Shown: piece by piece, positions 1 to 7,324 of the stretch
Position numbering within the stretch: the first letter of the stretch is position 1
Layout of the letters: each line of letters begins with the position of its first letter
Assembly (NCBI GenBank): GCA_045595185.1
Contig: JAZNZX010000059.1
Span: 1 to 64,000 of the forward strand
Direction of reading: 5' to 3'
Length of the DNA stretch: 64,000 nucleotides
Source: Fimenecus sp045595185
Lineage (GTDB): Bacteria > Bacillota > Clostridia > Oscillospirales > Acutalibacteraceae
The notes under the pieces: model-generated
Told to the model about the DNA's origin: nothing
Seen by the model: only the letters and a program-made list of their open reading frames with translations
The model's database searches: none
Translations under genes and position numbers: made by a program

Positions 1-154
1 ATTGGAGTTTGTAGGGATGTTTAAGGTTAGTGTCATTCTGAGGAACAAAGTGACGAAGAATCTCTGTTGGTTGATGTGTTACTGTTAGAGAGATTCTTCG
101 CTACGCTCAGAATGACTTACCAAATTGGTTGTTCATCCCGACAAATTATAATTT
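1..154 (+). mobile_element. MITE-like hairpin element, copy A (left end at or before the window edge)
   Basis: A non-coding element bounded by imperfect terminal inverted repeats: the left end contains ATTGGAGTTTG and the right end ATCCCG followed by ACAAATTATAATTT. The core is an imperfect palindrome in which ATTCTGAGGAACAAAG pairs loosely with CTACGCTCAGAAT and GAAGAATCTCT pairs with AGAGATTCTTC. A nearly identical copy lies in reverse orientation at 9792-9948, and two relatives with the same ends but other cores lie at 20981-21129 and 61053-61247. No transposase is present, so any movement would need one supplied elsewhere. Confidence 0.7.
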
Positions 155-170
155 GTTTGTTAAAAAAGTA

Positions 171-195
171 AAGGCGAGAGAGGGTCTCTCGCCTT
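171..195 (-). terminator. Rho-independent terminator of the NfeD/SPFH operon
   Basis: An 11-bp perfect stem (171-181 with 185-195) and a three-base loop lie just past the stop of the SPFH gene. On the minus strand it is followed by a T-rich stretch. Confidence 0.8.
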
Positions 196-214
196 ATTGT
201 TAAGATGTTAAGTT

Positions 215-1108
215 TTAGTCCTTCTTTGCAAGCTCTGTAAGGGAAGTTGCAAGTCCTGCAAGTCCCTGAATTTCTGATGGAATAATAATCTTTGTCGCCT
301 TGCCGTCAGCAGCCTTTTCGAATGATTCAAGAGCTTTGATGCTTATAAATTCCTGACTTGGATTTACCTTGTTAATCATTTCAATACCTGCAGCAGTTGC
401 TTCCTGAATCTTAAGGATTGCAGCAGCTTCACCTTCTGCTTCACGGATTTTTGATTCCTTAATAGCGTCAGCACGAAGAATAGCAGACTCTTTTTCACCT
501 TCTGCAACAAGAATTGCTGCCTTCTTTTCACCTTCAGCCTGAAGAATCTTTTCGCGTCGTTCGCGTTCAGCCTTCATCTGCTTTTCCATTGAATCCTGAA
601 TTTCGCGAGGTGGCATAATATTCTTTAATTCAACGCGGTTGATTTTGATACCCCAAGCGTCAGTTGCTTCGTCAAGAACCTCAGTAATTTTTGAGTTGAT
701 AGTATCTCTTGATGTAAGAGTTGCGTCAAGCTCAAGGTCACCGATAATGTTACGAAGAGTTGTTGCTGTAAGGTTTTCAATAGCCATCATTGGGCGTTCA
801 ACACCGTATGTGAAAAGCTTAGGGTCGATAATACGATAGAAAACAACTGTGTCGATTGACATTGTTACATTATCCTTTGTGATAACAGGCTGTGGCGGAA
901 AGTCCACAACTGCTTCCTTAAGGCTTACTCTTTTTGCAACTCGGTCAATAATTGGGATTTTTACATGAATACCGGTATCCCATGTTGTATGGTATGCACC
1001 GAGTCTTTCAATAACAAAGGCATTTGCCTGTGGTACGATTCTGACATTTGCTACGATAATGCCGATAACGATTGCGATTAAAATAATAGGTATAGCTAAA
1101 AATTCCAT
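215..1108 (-). CDS. SPFH/Band 7 (stomatin-like) membrane protein
   Basis: A 297-residue protein with one N-terminal membrane segment (about residues 3-22), an SPFH/Band 7 domain (about 20-180) and a charged coiled-coil region (about 170-250) rich in repeated AEGEKE-type blocks, ending in a short hydrophobic tail. Proteins of this family form oligomeric scaffolds in the membrane, often controlling membrane proteases or organising lipid domains. It follows an NfeD protein by 15 bases, the classical NfeD-stomatin pairing, and a strong ribosome site (AAGGAG) precedes the ATG. The exact partner in this organism is unknown. The family call is secure. Confidence 0.93.
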   Translation of the reverse strand: MEFLAIPIILIAIVIGIIVANVRIVPQANAFVIERLGAYHTTWDTGIHVKIPIIDRVAKRVSLKEAVVDFPPQPVITKDNVTMSIDTVVFYRIIDPKLFTYGVERPMMAIENLTATTLRNIIGDLELDATLTSRDTINSKITEVLDEATDAWGIKINRVELKNIMPPREIQDSMEKQMKAERERREKILQAEGEKKAAILVAEGEKESAILRADAIKESKIREAEGEAAAILKIQEATAAGIEMINKVNPSQEFISIKALESFEKAADGKATKIIIPSEIQGLAGLATSLTELAKKD

Positions 1109-1123
1109 AGTGTTTCTCCTTTT

Positions 1124-1564
1124 TTATAATTTGTTTATTACAAGGGTTGTTCCTTTGATGCCCTTGATTATTACTTTTTCTCCCTTTGAGAAGGTTTCGC
1201 TGTTTTCTGAAACAGCCTTCCAATAAATGTCGCCTACGAGTACTCGTCCCGTAATTCCATTTGTATCTTCTGCTACTGTTGCTGTTTTGCCGATTAGTTT
1301 TTCATTCTGGTCAACATCGTCAACAGGCTTTTTGATGTGCTTATTATATATTTTACGGCAAATCACCATAAATACAGCACTCAGAACAACAAATATTGCT
1401 GTCTGCCATAAGAATCCGTCAACCACAAATGATAGCAGGCAAGTGATGATTGCAGCAGGTACAAACCAAATTGATACCAATGCTGTTGTCATCAGTTCAA
1501 CCATCAGAAATAAAATACCGACTACGAGCCAGAGTACCCAAGGATTTGAAATAAGATACTCCAT
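1124..1564 (-). CDS. NfeD family membrane protein
   Basis: A 146-residue protein with N-terminal hydrophobic segments (about residues 8-70) and a C-terminal domain (about 85-146) whose pattern, with the stretch GRVLVGDIYW and KGEKVIIKGI, matches the OB-fold of short NfeD proteins. NfeD proteins act with neighbouring stomatin/SPFH proteins in membrane quality control or membrane organisation. The next gene is such an SPFH protein, 15 bases downstream, so the two are almost certainly co-translated partners. The start is fixed by AAGGAG ahead of the ATG. Confidence 0.9.
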   Translation of the reverse strand: MEYLISNPWVLWLVVGILFLMVELMTTALVSIWFVPAAIITCLLSFVVDGFLWQTAIFVVLSAVFMVICRKIYNKHIKKPVDDVDQNEKLIGKTATVAEDTNGITGRVLVGDIYWKAVSENSETFSKGEKVIIKGIKGTTLVINKL

Positions 1565-1586
1565 ATCAATTCTCCTTAATTAAGTA

Positions 1587-1766
1587 TTATTCTTCGCTGA
1601 TGTCCTTGGAAAAGGTGATAAGCAAAGGTGTTCCTGCTTTTGTATGAGCCATACCACCGAGATAAACAGCAGTACTTGCAACTTCCCAGCCGTGTTTAGC
1701 CATATCATTCATTTTTGCTTCTGCTTCGCCAAGCTTTACCTCTAAAATCTTGTATTCCTTATGCAT
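1587..1766 (-). CDS. Small DUF4177-like protein
   Basis: A 59-residue protein starting MHKEYKILEVKLGEAEAKMN and ending DISEE. The pattern of a short beta strand, a helix with a central NDMAKHGWEVAS, and a final strand resembles the DUF4177 family, in which the phrase GWE is common; the function is unknown. It is soluble, with no membrane segment or signal. It lies between the DUF6054-like gene (13 bases upstream) and NfeD (22 bases downstream) on the same strand, so it is part of the same transcript. The family match is from memory of the pattern. Confidence 0.7.
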   Translation of the reverse strand: MHKEYKILEVKLGEAEAKMNDMAKHGWEVASTAVYLGGMAHTKAGTPLLITFSKDISEE

Positions 1767-1779
1767 AATAAATTCCCCC

Positions 1780-2115
1780 TTATTTTATAATGTATTGATA
1801 GATTGCATCGTAAATGCTGTCTTCAAAACTGCCTGATGCACCGCCGTCAAATCTGAAAAGACCCTGACCACCGCCAGCACCGATGGCATGAATGTGAGTT
1901 TTACCTGAAATATCGTCGATTACAACAGTAAGTGTAAGACGGTTGCCTGCACGATAATAGTGCTTTTCATAAACCTGAACAATTACAGTTGCGCCATTTT
2001 CAGCAGTTGTAGCATACTCGTCAATCAGTTCACCTGTAATAGAATTGTTGACAATGGTTTTGTTGATAAGCTGTGCAACCTCTTGTGGTGAAATTGATAC
2101 GTATAAATCTGTCAT
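1780..2115 (-). CDS. DUF6054-like small protein
   Basis: A 111-residue soluble protein beginning MTDLYVSISPQEVAQ. It has a Gly-rich loop, GAGGGQGLFRFDGGASGS, near residue 85 and ends in a helix. I recall this arrangement from proteins annotated DUF6054, whose function is unknown. An upstream in-frame ATG at 2187 would overlap the DUF1836 gene by 71 bases; the ATG at 2115, one base after the upstream stop and preceded by GGGGAGG, is the better start. It is translationally linked to the DUF1836 regulator. Confidence 0.7.
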   Translation of the reverse strand: MTDLYVSISPQEVAQLINKTIVNNSITGELIDEYATTAENGATVIVQVYEKHYYRAGNRLTLTVVIDDISGKTHIHAIGAGGGQGLFRFDGGASGSFEDSIYDAIYQYIIK

Positions 2116-2116
2116 T

Positions 2117-2683
2117 TTACATAACCTCCCCAAGCTCCGTAAATGCTTTTTGTGCCAAATCTCGCATTCTTGTTGAAAGAATTGCAAGTACCATTGCTCT
2201 TAAAGCAGTTCTGAGCTTTGACCTTGAAACATCGTCACGCAAAATTACTTTTTCCATATGCGATTTTATGATTTCGTCAATTTCGTTTGTTTCATAAACC
2301 GATTTTTGTTCGCACTCGTAAATTATACTGCACAAAATATTAAATAATTCTCTGTCAGGCAAAATGTCGTCCGAACGGTCTTCAACCGAACCGTTTATGT
2401 AGCTCATTAAATAAGCAATCTGTTCAAGTTGCATTGAACCACGCATCATATTGATAAGAATGATGCGCACTGTCTGTTCTTCGCCATAGCGTTTTTCTTC
2501 GGGATTTTTTACCCAACCTCGTTTTATCCAATTCTGAATTGTGGATGTTTCAAGTCCTGTCAACTCCCTGACCTGAGCAAGAGTAAGACCTTTTGTAACG
2601 GTTAACAGCGGAGCAATCAGCGAAAAACAGTTGTCTGCTGCAACAGTATTAAAGGTTAATGTTGTTCCCGGTATATATTCCAA
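2117..2683 (-). CDS. DUF1836 helix-turn-helix protein
   Basis: A 188-residue protein with a MerR-like winged helix near residues 35-75 (LTLAQVRELTGLETSTIQNW, then a basic RGWVKNPEEKRYGEEQ) followed by a helical DUF1836 region. This family is common in Firmicutes and is presumed to bind DNA, but targets are not known. It starts with TTG, placed about ten bases after AAAGGAGGTGG, and is the first gene of a five-gene minus-strand operon ending with the SPFH protein. Confidence 0.85.
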   Translation of the reverse strand: MEYIPGTTLTFNTVAADNCFSLIAPLLTVTKGLTLAQVRELTGLETSTIQNWIKRGWVKNPEEKRYGEEQTVRIILINMMRGSMQLEQIAYLMSYINGSVEDRSDDILPDRELFNILCSIIYECEQKSVYETNEIDEIIKSHMEKVILRDDVSRSKLRTALRAMVLAILSTRMRDLAQKAFTELGEVM

Positions 2684-2771
2684 TCTACTCCACCTCCTTT
2701 TATATGGTAATTTGATTATATCACAGGTTCATATGACTGTCAATAGGGTTTTTGTGATTTTTATAAAAATT

Positions 2772-2798
2772 AACGGACAGACTTTTTGTCTATCCGTT
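2772..2798 (-). terminator. Terminator downstream of the acyltransferase gene
   Basis: AACGGA and AGAC pair with GTCT and TCCGTT, with one mismatch in the stem, followed on the minus strand by AATTTTTA. It separates the acyltransferase pair from the DUF1836 operon. Confidence 0.7.
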
Positions 2799-2805
2799 AT
2801 AACTT

Positions 2806-4083
2806 TTATTCACTAATAAGTGTATTGATGTTCTTTTCCATAAGGTCAAAGAATTTGTTTACGATTTCCTTGTCCTTTTCATTACCTCTTACACACATTG
2901 AAAGTGTAATCACATTCTTATAGGTTGTTGCGGTAAGAAGTACAAATGGCTTGTATTTAACAGCACCTGACATAAATGCGTCAACAGGCTCATGACCTGA
3001 CAGGGCAAGTTGCTGACCATTAAGAACACCAATATTACTCATAGCCATATATGGATTTGAATAACCGATTTTGATGATTTCTTCACTTGCTGCATGAGGA
3101 AGTATGCTGTAACCGAAATTGAGCAGGGGCAGTCCGTAAAGTCCCATAAACTTGTCTTTTTTAAATTTGTTTGAGCTTCTTACAACATATTGAACTGTTT
3201 CAAAAATATCACGACCACGTTGTGGGATTGCACATTGCATCCAAGCAGTATGATTTGTAAAGCCCTTGTCGTCAACACTATCCATATGACGGCGAAGGTC
3301 AATGGCACTTGAAATCATAAGCTGGTCACTTGGTGGAAAACCTGCTAACTCATAAACGCTGTAAAAATACGCAGTAAGCAACATTTCATTTATGGTTGCA
3401 CCAAGCTCTTTACCCTTTATTTTGAGTTTTGAAAGAATGTCTTCGTTGAATTTCTTTCTTGCGATAAAGGATGTATCGCGAATACTGTCGCTTGTAAGGG
3501 GGAATTTGTGGTCATCTCTTGCGTTGATGTTTTTAAAGAGTCGTTGTGCAACACCTGATTCCATTTTTGAGAAACCAGTATAAACATCAGTATAAGCTCT
3601 TGACCCTGTTCGGTATTTAATAGGGCTTATGCCTTTTTCCACATATTCTGTGTAGTTTTCACAGAAGGATTTAAGGAAATATTTAAGGTCGCCACCATCC
3701 ATACACATATGGTTTTCAATCATACAAAGAGTGCTTTTGCCATCTTTGATAAAAACGGCAAATTTCATCTGAATGTGGCTTTCAGGTGGAATATACTGTG
3801 TTAAAAAGTCGTCAACAGCTTCCTGTAAATTTTCAGGCTCGGAAACTGTAAGAACCTCGTCAATATCATAAGGCATAACTTCCCAATGAGTGCTGACTTT
3901 TTTATCAACAAACTTCGAATGTAATACAGGAACTTTTTCGAAGGCACATATAATAACGGTTTTAAGTGCTTCAACATCAAGGACAAAGTCGTAATTCAAT
4001 TCAACATGAACCATACGGTCATTGAAATCACGGAAAAGGTAATGCATTTTATCCCATAATTCTGCATTTAACTTACGCTTCAT
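2806..4083 (-). CDS. Condensation-domain/alcohol acyltransferase-like protein
   Basis: A 425-residue protein with the HxxxDG catalytic signature at H125-x3-D129-G130 (ENHMCMDGGDL), typical of the chloramphenicol acetyltransferase/condensation superfamily that includes stand-alone acyltransferases such as PapA proteins and alcohol acetyltransferases. A stretch near residue 265 (SSAIDLRRHMD) corresponds to the channel region of that fold. No carrier-protein or adenylation domain is nearby, so a free acyltransferase is more likely than peptide synthesis; the acceptor is unknown. Its start overlaps the stop of the upstream membrane protein (TAATG), so the two are probably translated together and work as a pair. 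Confidence 0.75.
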   Translation of the reverse strand: MKRKLNAELWDKMHYLFRDFNDRMVHVELNYDFVLDVEALKTVIICAFEKVPVLHSKFVDKKVSTHWEVMPYDIDEVLTVSEPENLQEAVDDFLTQYIPPESHIQMKFAVFIKDGKSTLCMIENHMCMDGGDLKYFLKSFCENYTEYVEKGISPIKYRTGSRAYTDVYTGFSKMESGVAQRLFKNINARDDHKFPLTSDSIRDTSFIARKKFNEDILSKLKIKGKELGATINEMLLTAYFYSVYELAGFPPSDQLMISSAIDLRRHMDSVDDKGFTNHTAWMQCAIPQRGRDIFETVQYVVRSSNKFKKDKFMGLYGLPLLNFGYSILPHAASEEIIKIGYSNPYMAMSNIGVLNGQQLALSGHEPVDAFMSGAVKYKPFVLLTATTYKNVITLSMCVRGNEKDKEIVNKFFDLMEKNINTLISE

Positions 4084-4883
4084 TATTCTTCATCCTCCTG
4101 TTTATACATAAAATATTTCGCATTGTGTGCAATAATTGACATAAAAATAATAAGGTCAACACCAACACCTGCAAATACTAAAAGCCAGCCTGTAAACCAT
4201 GAAATAATTCCCATTCCTGCAAGAATAATATAAAGCATTGTAAAAATTGCAGGAATATAAACAAAAAGAGAAACTGTACGGAATTTCTGTTTAGTTTTAA
4301 AGGCGAAAATCAAATCAGCAATAAATGATACCAAAATGCCAAGTATAACAAAAATCCAACTGAATCCCGGATTGTACATCATAAGAACAAAAAGGAAAAT
4401 GAAAATTGCAACAAGCATAATACATCCTGCCATAAGAGCTCTTGCGACAGGATGCAAAAATCTGTGCCAATGGCAAAGTCGTTTGATGAGAAAGCTTGTG
4501 TAGAATATTATCATTGAGAATATTCCGCCAACGATAATAAGCCAGGTTTTATTCCATGCACCTGTTGATTTGCTTACTGAGAAGTATGCAACGAAAATAG
4601 CGATAAAGAAAAGTACACCGCCAATGGCGAAAATCTTTCTTAAAAGACTTGCTCTTGCCTTTTTCTTTTCTTCCTTTTCAAAAGCATAGTAATTCTTTTC
4701 AAGTTCAGGATATTCGTCTGCCAACAAATCGGCAAGGACTTTTTCATCACGAAGACCTGCGCCAGTGACCTCGTTAGCTCTTTCAGTCATTTCGTCAAGA
4801 ATTTTTCGTTTATATTTATAAGCAATGTGAGAATCCTTAATGTTTTTGCAGGATTCCTCAATATATTCAATAAAGTTTTTCAA
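4083..4883 (-). CDS. Membrane protein with N-terminal DUF1700/HAAS-like helical domain
   Basis: A 266-residue protein. Residues 1-80 form a charged helical domain (YKRKILDEMTERANEV, then LADLLADEYPELEKNY) like the HAAS/DUF1700 domains of Firmicute membrane proteins, followed by about six hydrophobic segments from residue 85 onward. It starts with TTG, seven to eight bases after CGGAGG. The role is unknown. It overlaps the acyltransferase gene by one base, which suggests that it anchors or transports the product of that enzyme, but this is inference. Confidence 0.65.
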   Translation of the reverse strand: MKNFIEYIEESCKNIKDSHIAYKYKRKILDEMTERANEVTGAGLRDEKVLADLLADEYPELEKNYYAFEKEEKKKARASLLRKIFAIGGVLFFIAIFVAYFSVSKSTGAWNKTWLIIVGGIFSMIIFYTSFLIKRLCHWHRFLHPVARALMAGCIMLVAIFIFLFVLMMYNPGFSWIFVILGILVSFIADLIFAFKTKQKFRTVSLFVYIPAIFTMLYIILAGMGIISWFTGWLLVFAGVGVDLIIFMSIIAHNAKYFMYKQEDEE

Positions 4884-4957
4884 AACAGCACCTCCGTTTG
4901 TTATATATTTTCATTGTAGCAAATATTATGTTATTTTTCAATAAAATACAAAAAAAT

Positions 4958-4979
4958 AACCGTCAGTTGCCTGACGGTT
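4958..4979 (-). terminator. Terminator of the oadB-oadG pair
   Basis: A perfect 9-bp stem (AACCGTCAG with CTGACGGTT) and a four-base loop, followed on the minus strand by six T residues. Confidence 0.85.
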
Positions 4980-4991
4980 ATACGAATTTAA

Positions 4992-5183
4992 TTATTTATT
5001 GTCTTTGTCTTTTTTCTTTGTGAATTTCGGAACAAGCTTGTTAAGAGCAGTTGTGATGAGAATGAGTACACCCATAACAATGATAATACAAACCATACCG
5101 ATAACCATATACTTAATATTGTAAACAAAGTTCATTGGCTCAAACATAAAAGCCATTAAAGTAACAAAAATATTTTCTAACAT
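4992..5183 (-). CDS. OadG-like small subunit of a sodium-pump decarboxylase
   Basis: A 63-residue protein with a single strong membrane segment (IKYMVIGMVCIIIVMGVLIL) and a basic, lysine-rich tail (FTKKKDKDNK). This is the size and layout of OadG/MmdD gamma subunits, which help assemble sodium-translocating decarboxylases. It lies 12 bases after the beta-subunit gene. A GTG at 5192 would be too close to the AAGGAG site, so I chose the ATG at 5183, eight bases away from it. Sequence similarity of gamma subunits is weak, so the call leans on context. Confidence 0.7.
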   Translation of the reverse strand: MLENIFVTLMAFMFEPMNFVYNIKYMVIGMVCIIIVMGVLILITTALNKLVPKFTKKKDKDNK

Positions 5184-5195
5184 CTCAGCCACTCC

Positions 5196-6341
5196 TTACA
5201 TAAAGAAATTGAGGATAAGACCGCCTGCGATAACAGATGCAATCTGACCTGATACGTTTACACCGATTGAATGCATAAGAAGGAAGTTCTGCGGGTCTTC
5301 TGCGAGTCCCATCTTGTGAACAATTCGACCTGACATCGGGAATGCTGAAATACCTGCAGCACCAATCATAGGGTTAATCTTTTTGCCCTTTGGTAAGAAG
5401 ATGTTGAGAATCTTTGCAAACATAACGCCGCCAACTGTGTCAAAGATGAATGCAACAAGACCAAGACCGAGGATAAGAAGTGTGTTTGGAGCAAGGAATG
5501 ATTCGTAGTGCATCTTTGTAGCAATTGTGATACCAAGGAAGATTGTGATAAGGTTTGCAAGAACCTTCTGTGCAGTTTCTGAAAGTGAGTTAAGAACACC
5601 GCATTCACGGATAAGGTTACCGAACATAAGGAATCCGACAAGTGAAACAGAAGCCGGAGCAACAAGACCTGCAACAACTGTAATGATAATTGGGAAGAGA
5701 ATTCTTGTAAGCTTTGTAACCTCTGTCTGTGAGTAAGGCATACGGATAAGACGTTCTTTCTTAGTTGTGCAAAGCTTGATAAACGGTGGTTGGATAATCG
5801 GAACAAGCGCCATATATGAATATGCAGCAACCATAATAGCACCAAGATATTCGGAGTTAAGCTTGTTAGCAACAACGATTGATGTAGGACCATCAGCAGC
5901 ACCGATAATAGCGATTGAAGCTGCGTCGTTGATTGGGAAGAAGATTGATGCGAGACAAAGTGTGAAGAAAATACCAAACTGTGCTGCAGCACCAAAAATC
6001 ATAAGCTTAGGATTTGAAAGAAGCGGACCGAAGTCAATCATTGCACCGATACCGATGAAAAGAATAAGCGGAAACAATTCGTTTGCAATACCTGCACCGA
6101 AGAGCACATCAAGAGCACCTACTTCAAGTTCACCGTTTTCAGCCATCTGAGTAATTGCACCTGAAAAAGGTAAGTTAACAAGAATTGCACCAAAGCCCAT
6201 AGGTAAAAGAAGTGTAGGCTCCATTTCCTTTTTGATTGCAAGGTAAATAAGCAATCCGCCGATAGCCCACATTACGAGCATTCTCCAGTCGAGTGCAAAG
6301 AAGTTCTCGTAAAGGATTTCAAAGTTTTTGAGAAAGTCCAT
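5196..6341 (-). CDS. Sodium ion-translocating decarboxylase beta subunit (OadB/GcdB/MmdB type)
   Basis: A 381-residue, highly hydrophobic protein with about ten membrane segments and the family hallmark GAADGPTSIVVANKL near residue 145. This subunit couples decarboxylation of a carboxybiotin to outward Na+ transport across the cytoplasmic membrane. A gamma-like subunit follows, but the carboxyltransferase (alpha) and biotin carrier genes are not in the window, so the substrate (oxaloacetate, methylmalonyl-CoA or glutaconyl-CoA) cannot be told. It has a strong AAGGAG site and its own promoter. Confidence 0.93.
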   Translation of the reverse strand: MDFLKNFEILYENFFALDWRMLVMWAIGGLLIYLAIKKEMEPTLLLPMGFGAILVNLPFSGAITQMAENGELEVGALDVLFGAGIANELFPLILFIGIGAMIDFGPLLSNPKLMIFGAAAQFGIFFTLCLASIFFPINDAASIAIIGAADGPTSIVVANKLNSEYLGAIMVAAYSYMALVPIIQPPFIKLCTTKKERLIRMPYSQTEVTKLTRILFPIIITVVAGLVAPASVSLVGFLMFGNLIRECGVLNSLSETAQKVLANLITIFLGITIATKMHYESFLAPNTLLILGLGLVAFIFDTVGGVMFAKILNIFLPKGKKINPMIGAAGISAFPMSGRIVHKMGLAEDPQNFLLMHSIGVNVSGQIASVIAGGLILNFFM

Positions 6342-6421
6342 TTTAATTCTCCTTCATATAATTTTCATAACCTGAATAAATGTGATTTAATAAAACCCCA
6401 ATCTACTCCATTATAATGTGT

Positions 6422-6449
6422 ATTGTATCATAATTTTCGTTTTTTTCAA
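6422..6449 (-). promoter_or_regulatory. Promoter of the oadB gene
   Basis: On the minus strand, TTGAAA (6444-6449), a 16-base spacer, then TACAAT (6422-6427), about 80 bases upstream of the oadB ATG. It is back to back with the promoter of the DUF554 gene. Confidence 0.6.
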
Positions 6450-6479
6450 TAGAAATAATAAACAAAAGAAAGAATTTCA

Positions 6480-6508
6480 TTGAAAAAATAATGTTCAAGT
6501 GATATAAT
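6480..6508 (+). promoter_or_regulatory. Promoter of the DUF554 gene
   Basis: TTGAAA (6480-6485), a 17-base spacer and a perfect TATAAT (6503-6508), about 30 bases before the ATG. Confidence 0.7.
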
Positions 6509-6537
6509 CGACAGGATATTTCTTTGGAAGTGATTAA

Positions 6538-7278
6538 ATGTTTGGCATAGGAACGATTATAAATACCGCCTTAGTTATCGTTGGCGGACTTATAGGTCTG
6601 CTTTTCAAAAAAGGCATAAAAGAAAGATATGAAAAAACTTTAATGGCTGCCTGCGGTGTATCTACAATTTTTATCGGCATTACAGGCACATTACAGGGAA
6701 TGCTTACGGTTGTTGACGAAAAAATTCAGACTCAGGGTACAATGCTTCTCATATTTTCATTTGTTCTTGGCGGTTTTGTCGGCGAGCTTATCAACATTGA
6801 AAAGAGAATGGACAGTCTTGGCGAAAAGTTGAAAAAAACGCTTCATGCAGAAAAGGATAACAAATTTGTTGACGGCTTTGTAAACACATCATTGATTATC
6901 TGCGTCGGTGCTATGGCGATTGTAGGCTCAATTCAGGACGGACTCACAGGAGATTATTCAATGCTTACCGCAAAGGCTGTTCTTGACCTTGTTATTGTTG
7001 TGATTATGACATCTACATACGGAATCGGTGCAATCTGTTCTGCTATTCCTATTTTTGTGTATCAAGGGGCAATAACCTTGCTTGGCCATTTTGCAGGAAA
7101 CATCATAAGTGACGAACTGATTGGTTATCTTTCATATGTTGGCTCTGCACTTATATTCTGTGTAGGTATTAACATTACATTCGGTAAAAAAATCAGAGTC
7201 GGAAATCTTCTTCCTGCACTTTTAGTGCCTGTGTTTTATGTGGTAGGAAAATATTTTCTTGAAATACTAAATTTTTAA
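6538..7278 (+). CDS. DUF554 family membrane protein (YdfK/YqgA-like)
   Basis: A 246-residue protein with six to seven hydrophobic segments, beginning MFGIGTIINTALVIVGGLIG, the standard opening of the DUF554 family (YdfK of Bacillus, YqgA of E. coli). The phrase NTSLIICVGAMAIVGSIQDG at about residue 115 is also typical. The function is unproven; some members have been suggested to be transporters. It has its own promoter, and the next gene follows after 46 bases, so read-through to the sugar transporter is possible. Confidence 0.88.
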   Translation: MFGIGTIINTALVIVGGLIGLLFKKGIKERYEKTLMAACGVSTIFIGITGTLQGMLTVVDEKIQTQGTMLLIFSFVLGGFVGELINIEKRMDSLGEKLKKTLHAEKDNKFVDGFVNTSLIICVGAMAIVGSIQDGLTGDYSMLTAKAVLDLVIVVIMTSTYGIGAICSAIPIFVYQGAITLLGHFAGNIISDELIGYLSYVGSALIFCVGINITFGKKIRVGNLLPALLVPVFYVVGKYFLEILNF

Positions 7279-7324
7279 TAGTATAATACAACATTGTAAA
7301 TAAATGAAAGTGGAGGGATTTTTT

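Noticed and set aside
5366..5995. A 209-residue Leu/Ser-rich minus-strand frame
   Set aside because: It is a shadow frame inside the oadB gene with no separate start signals.
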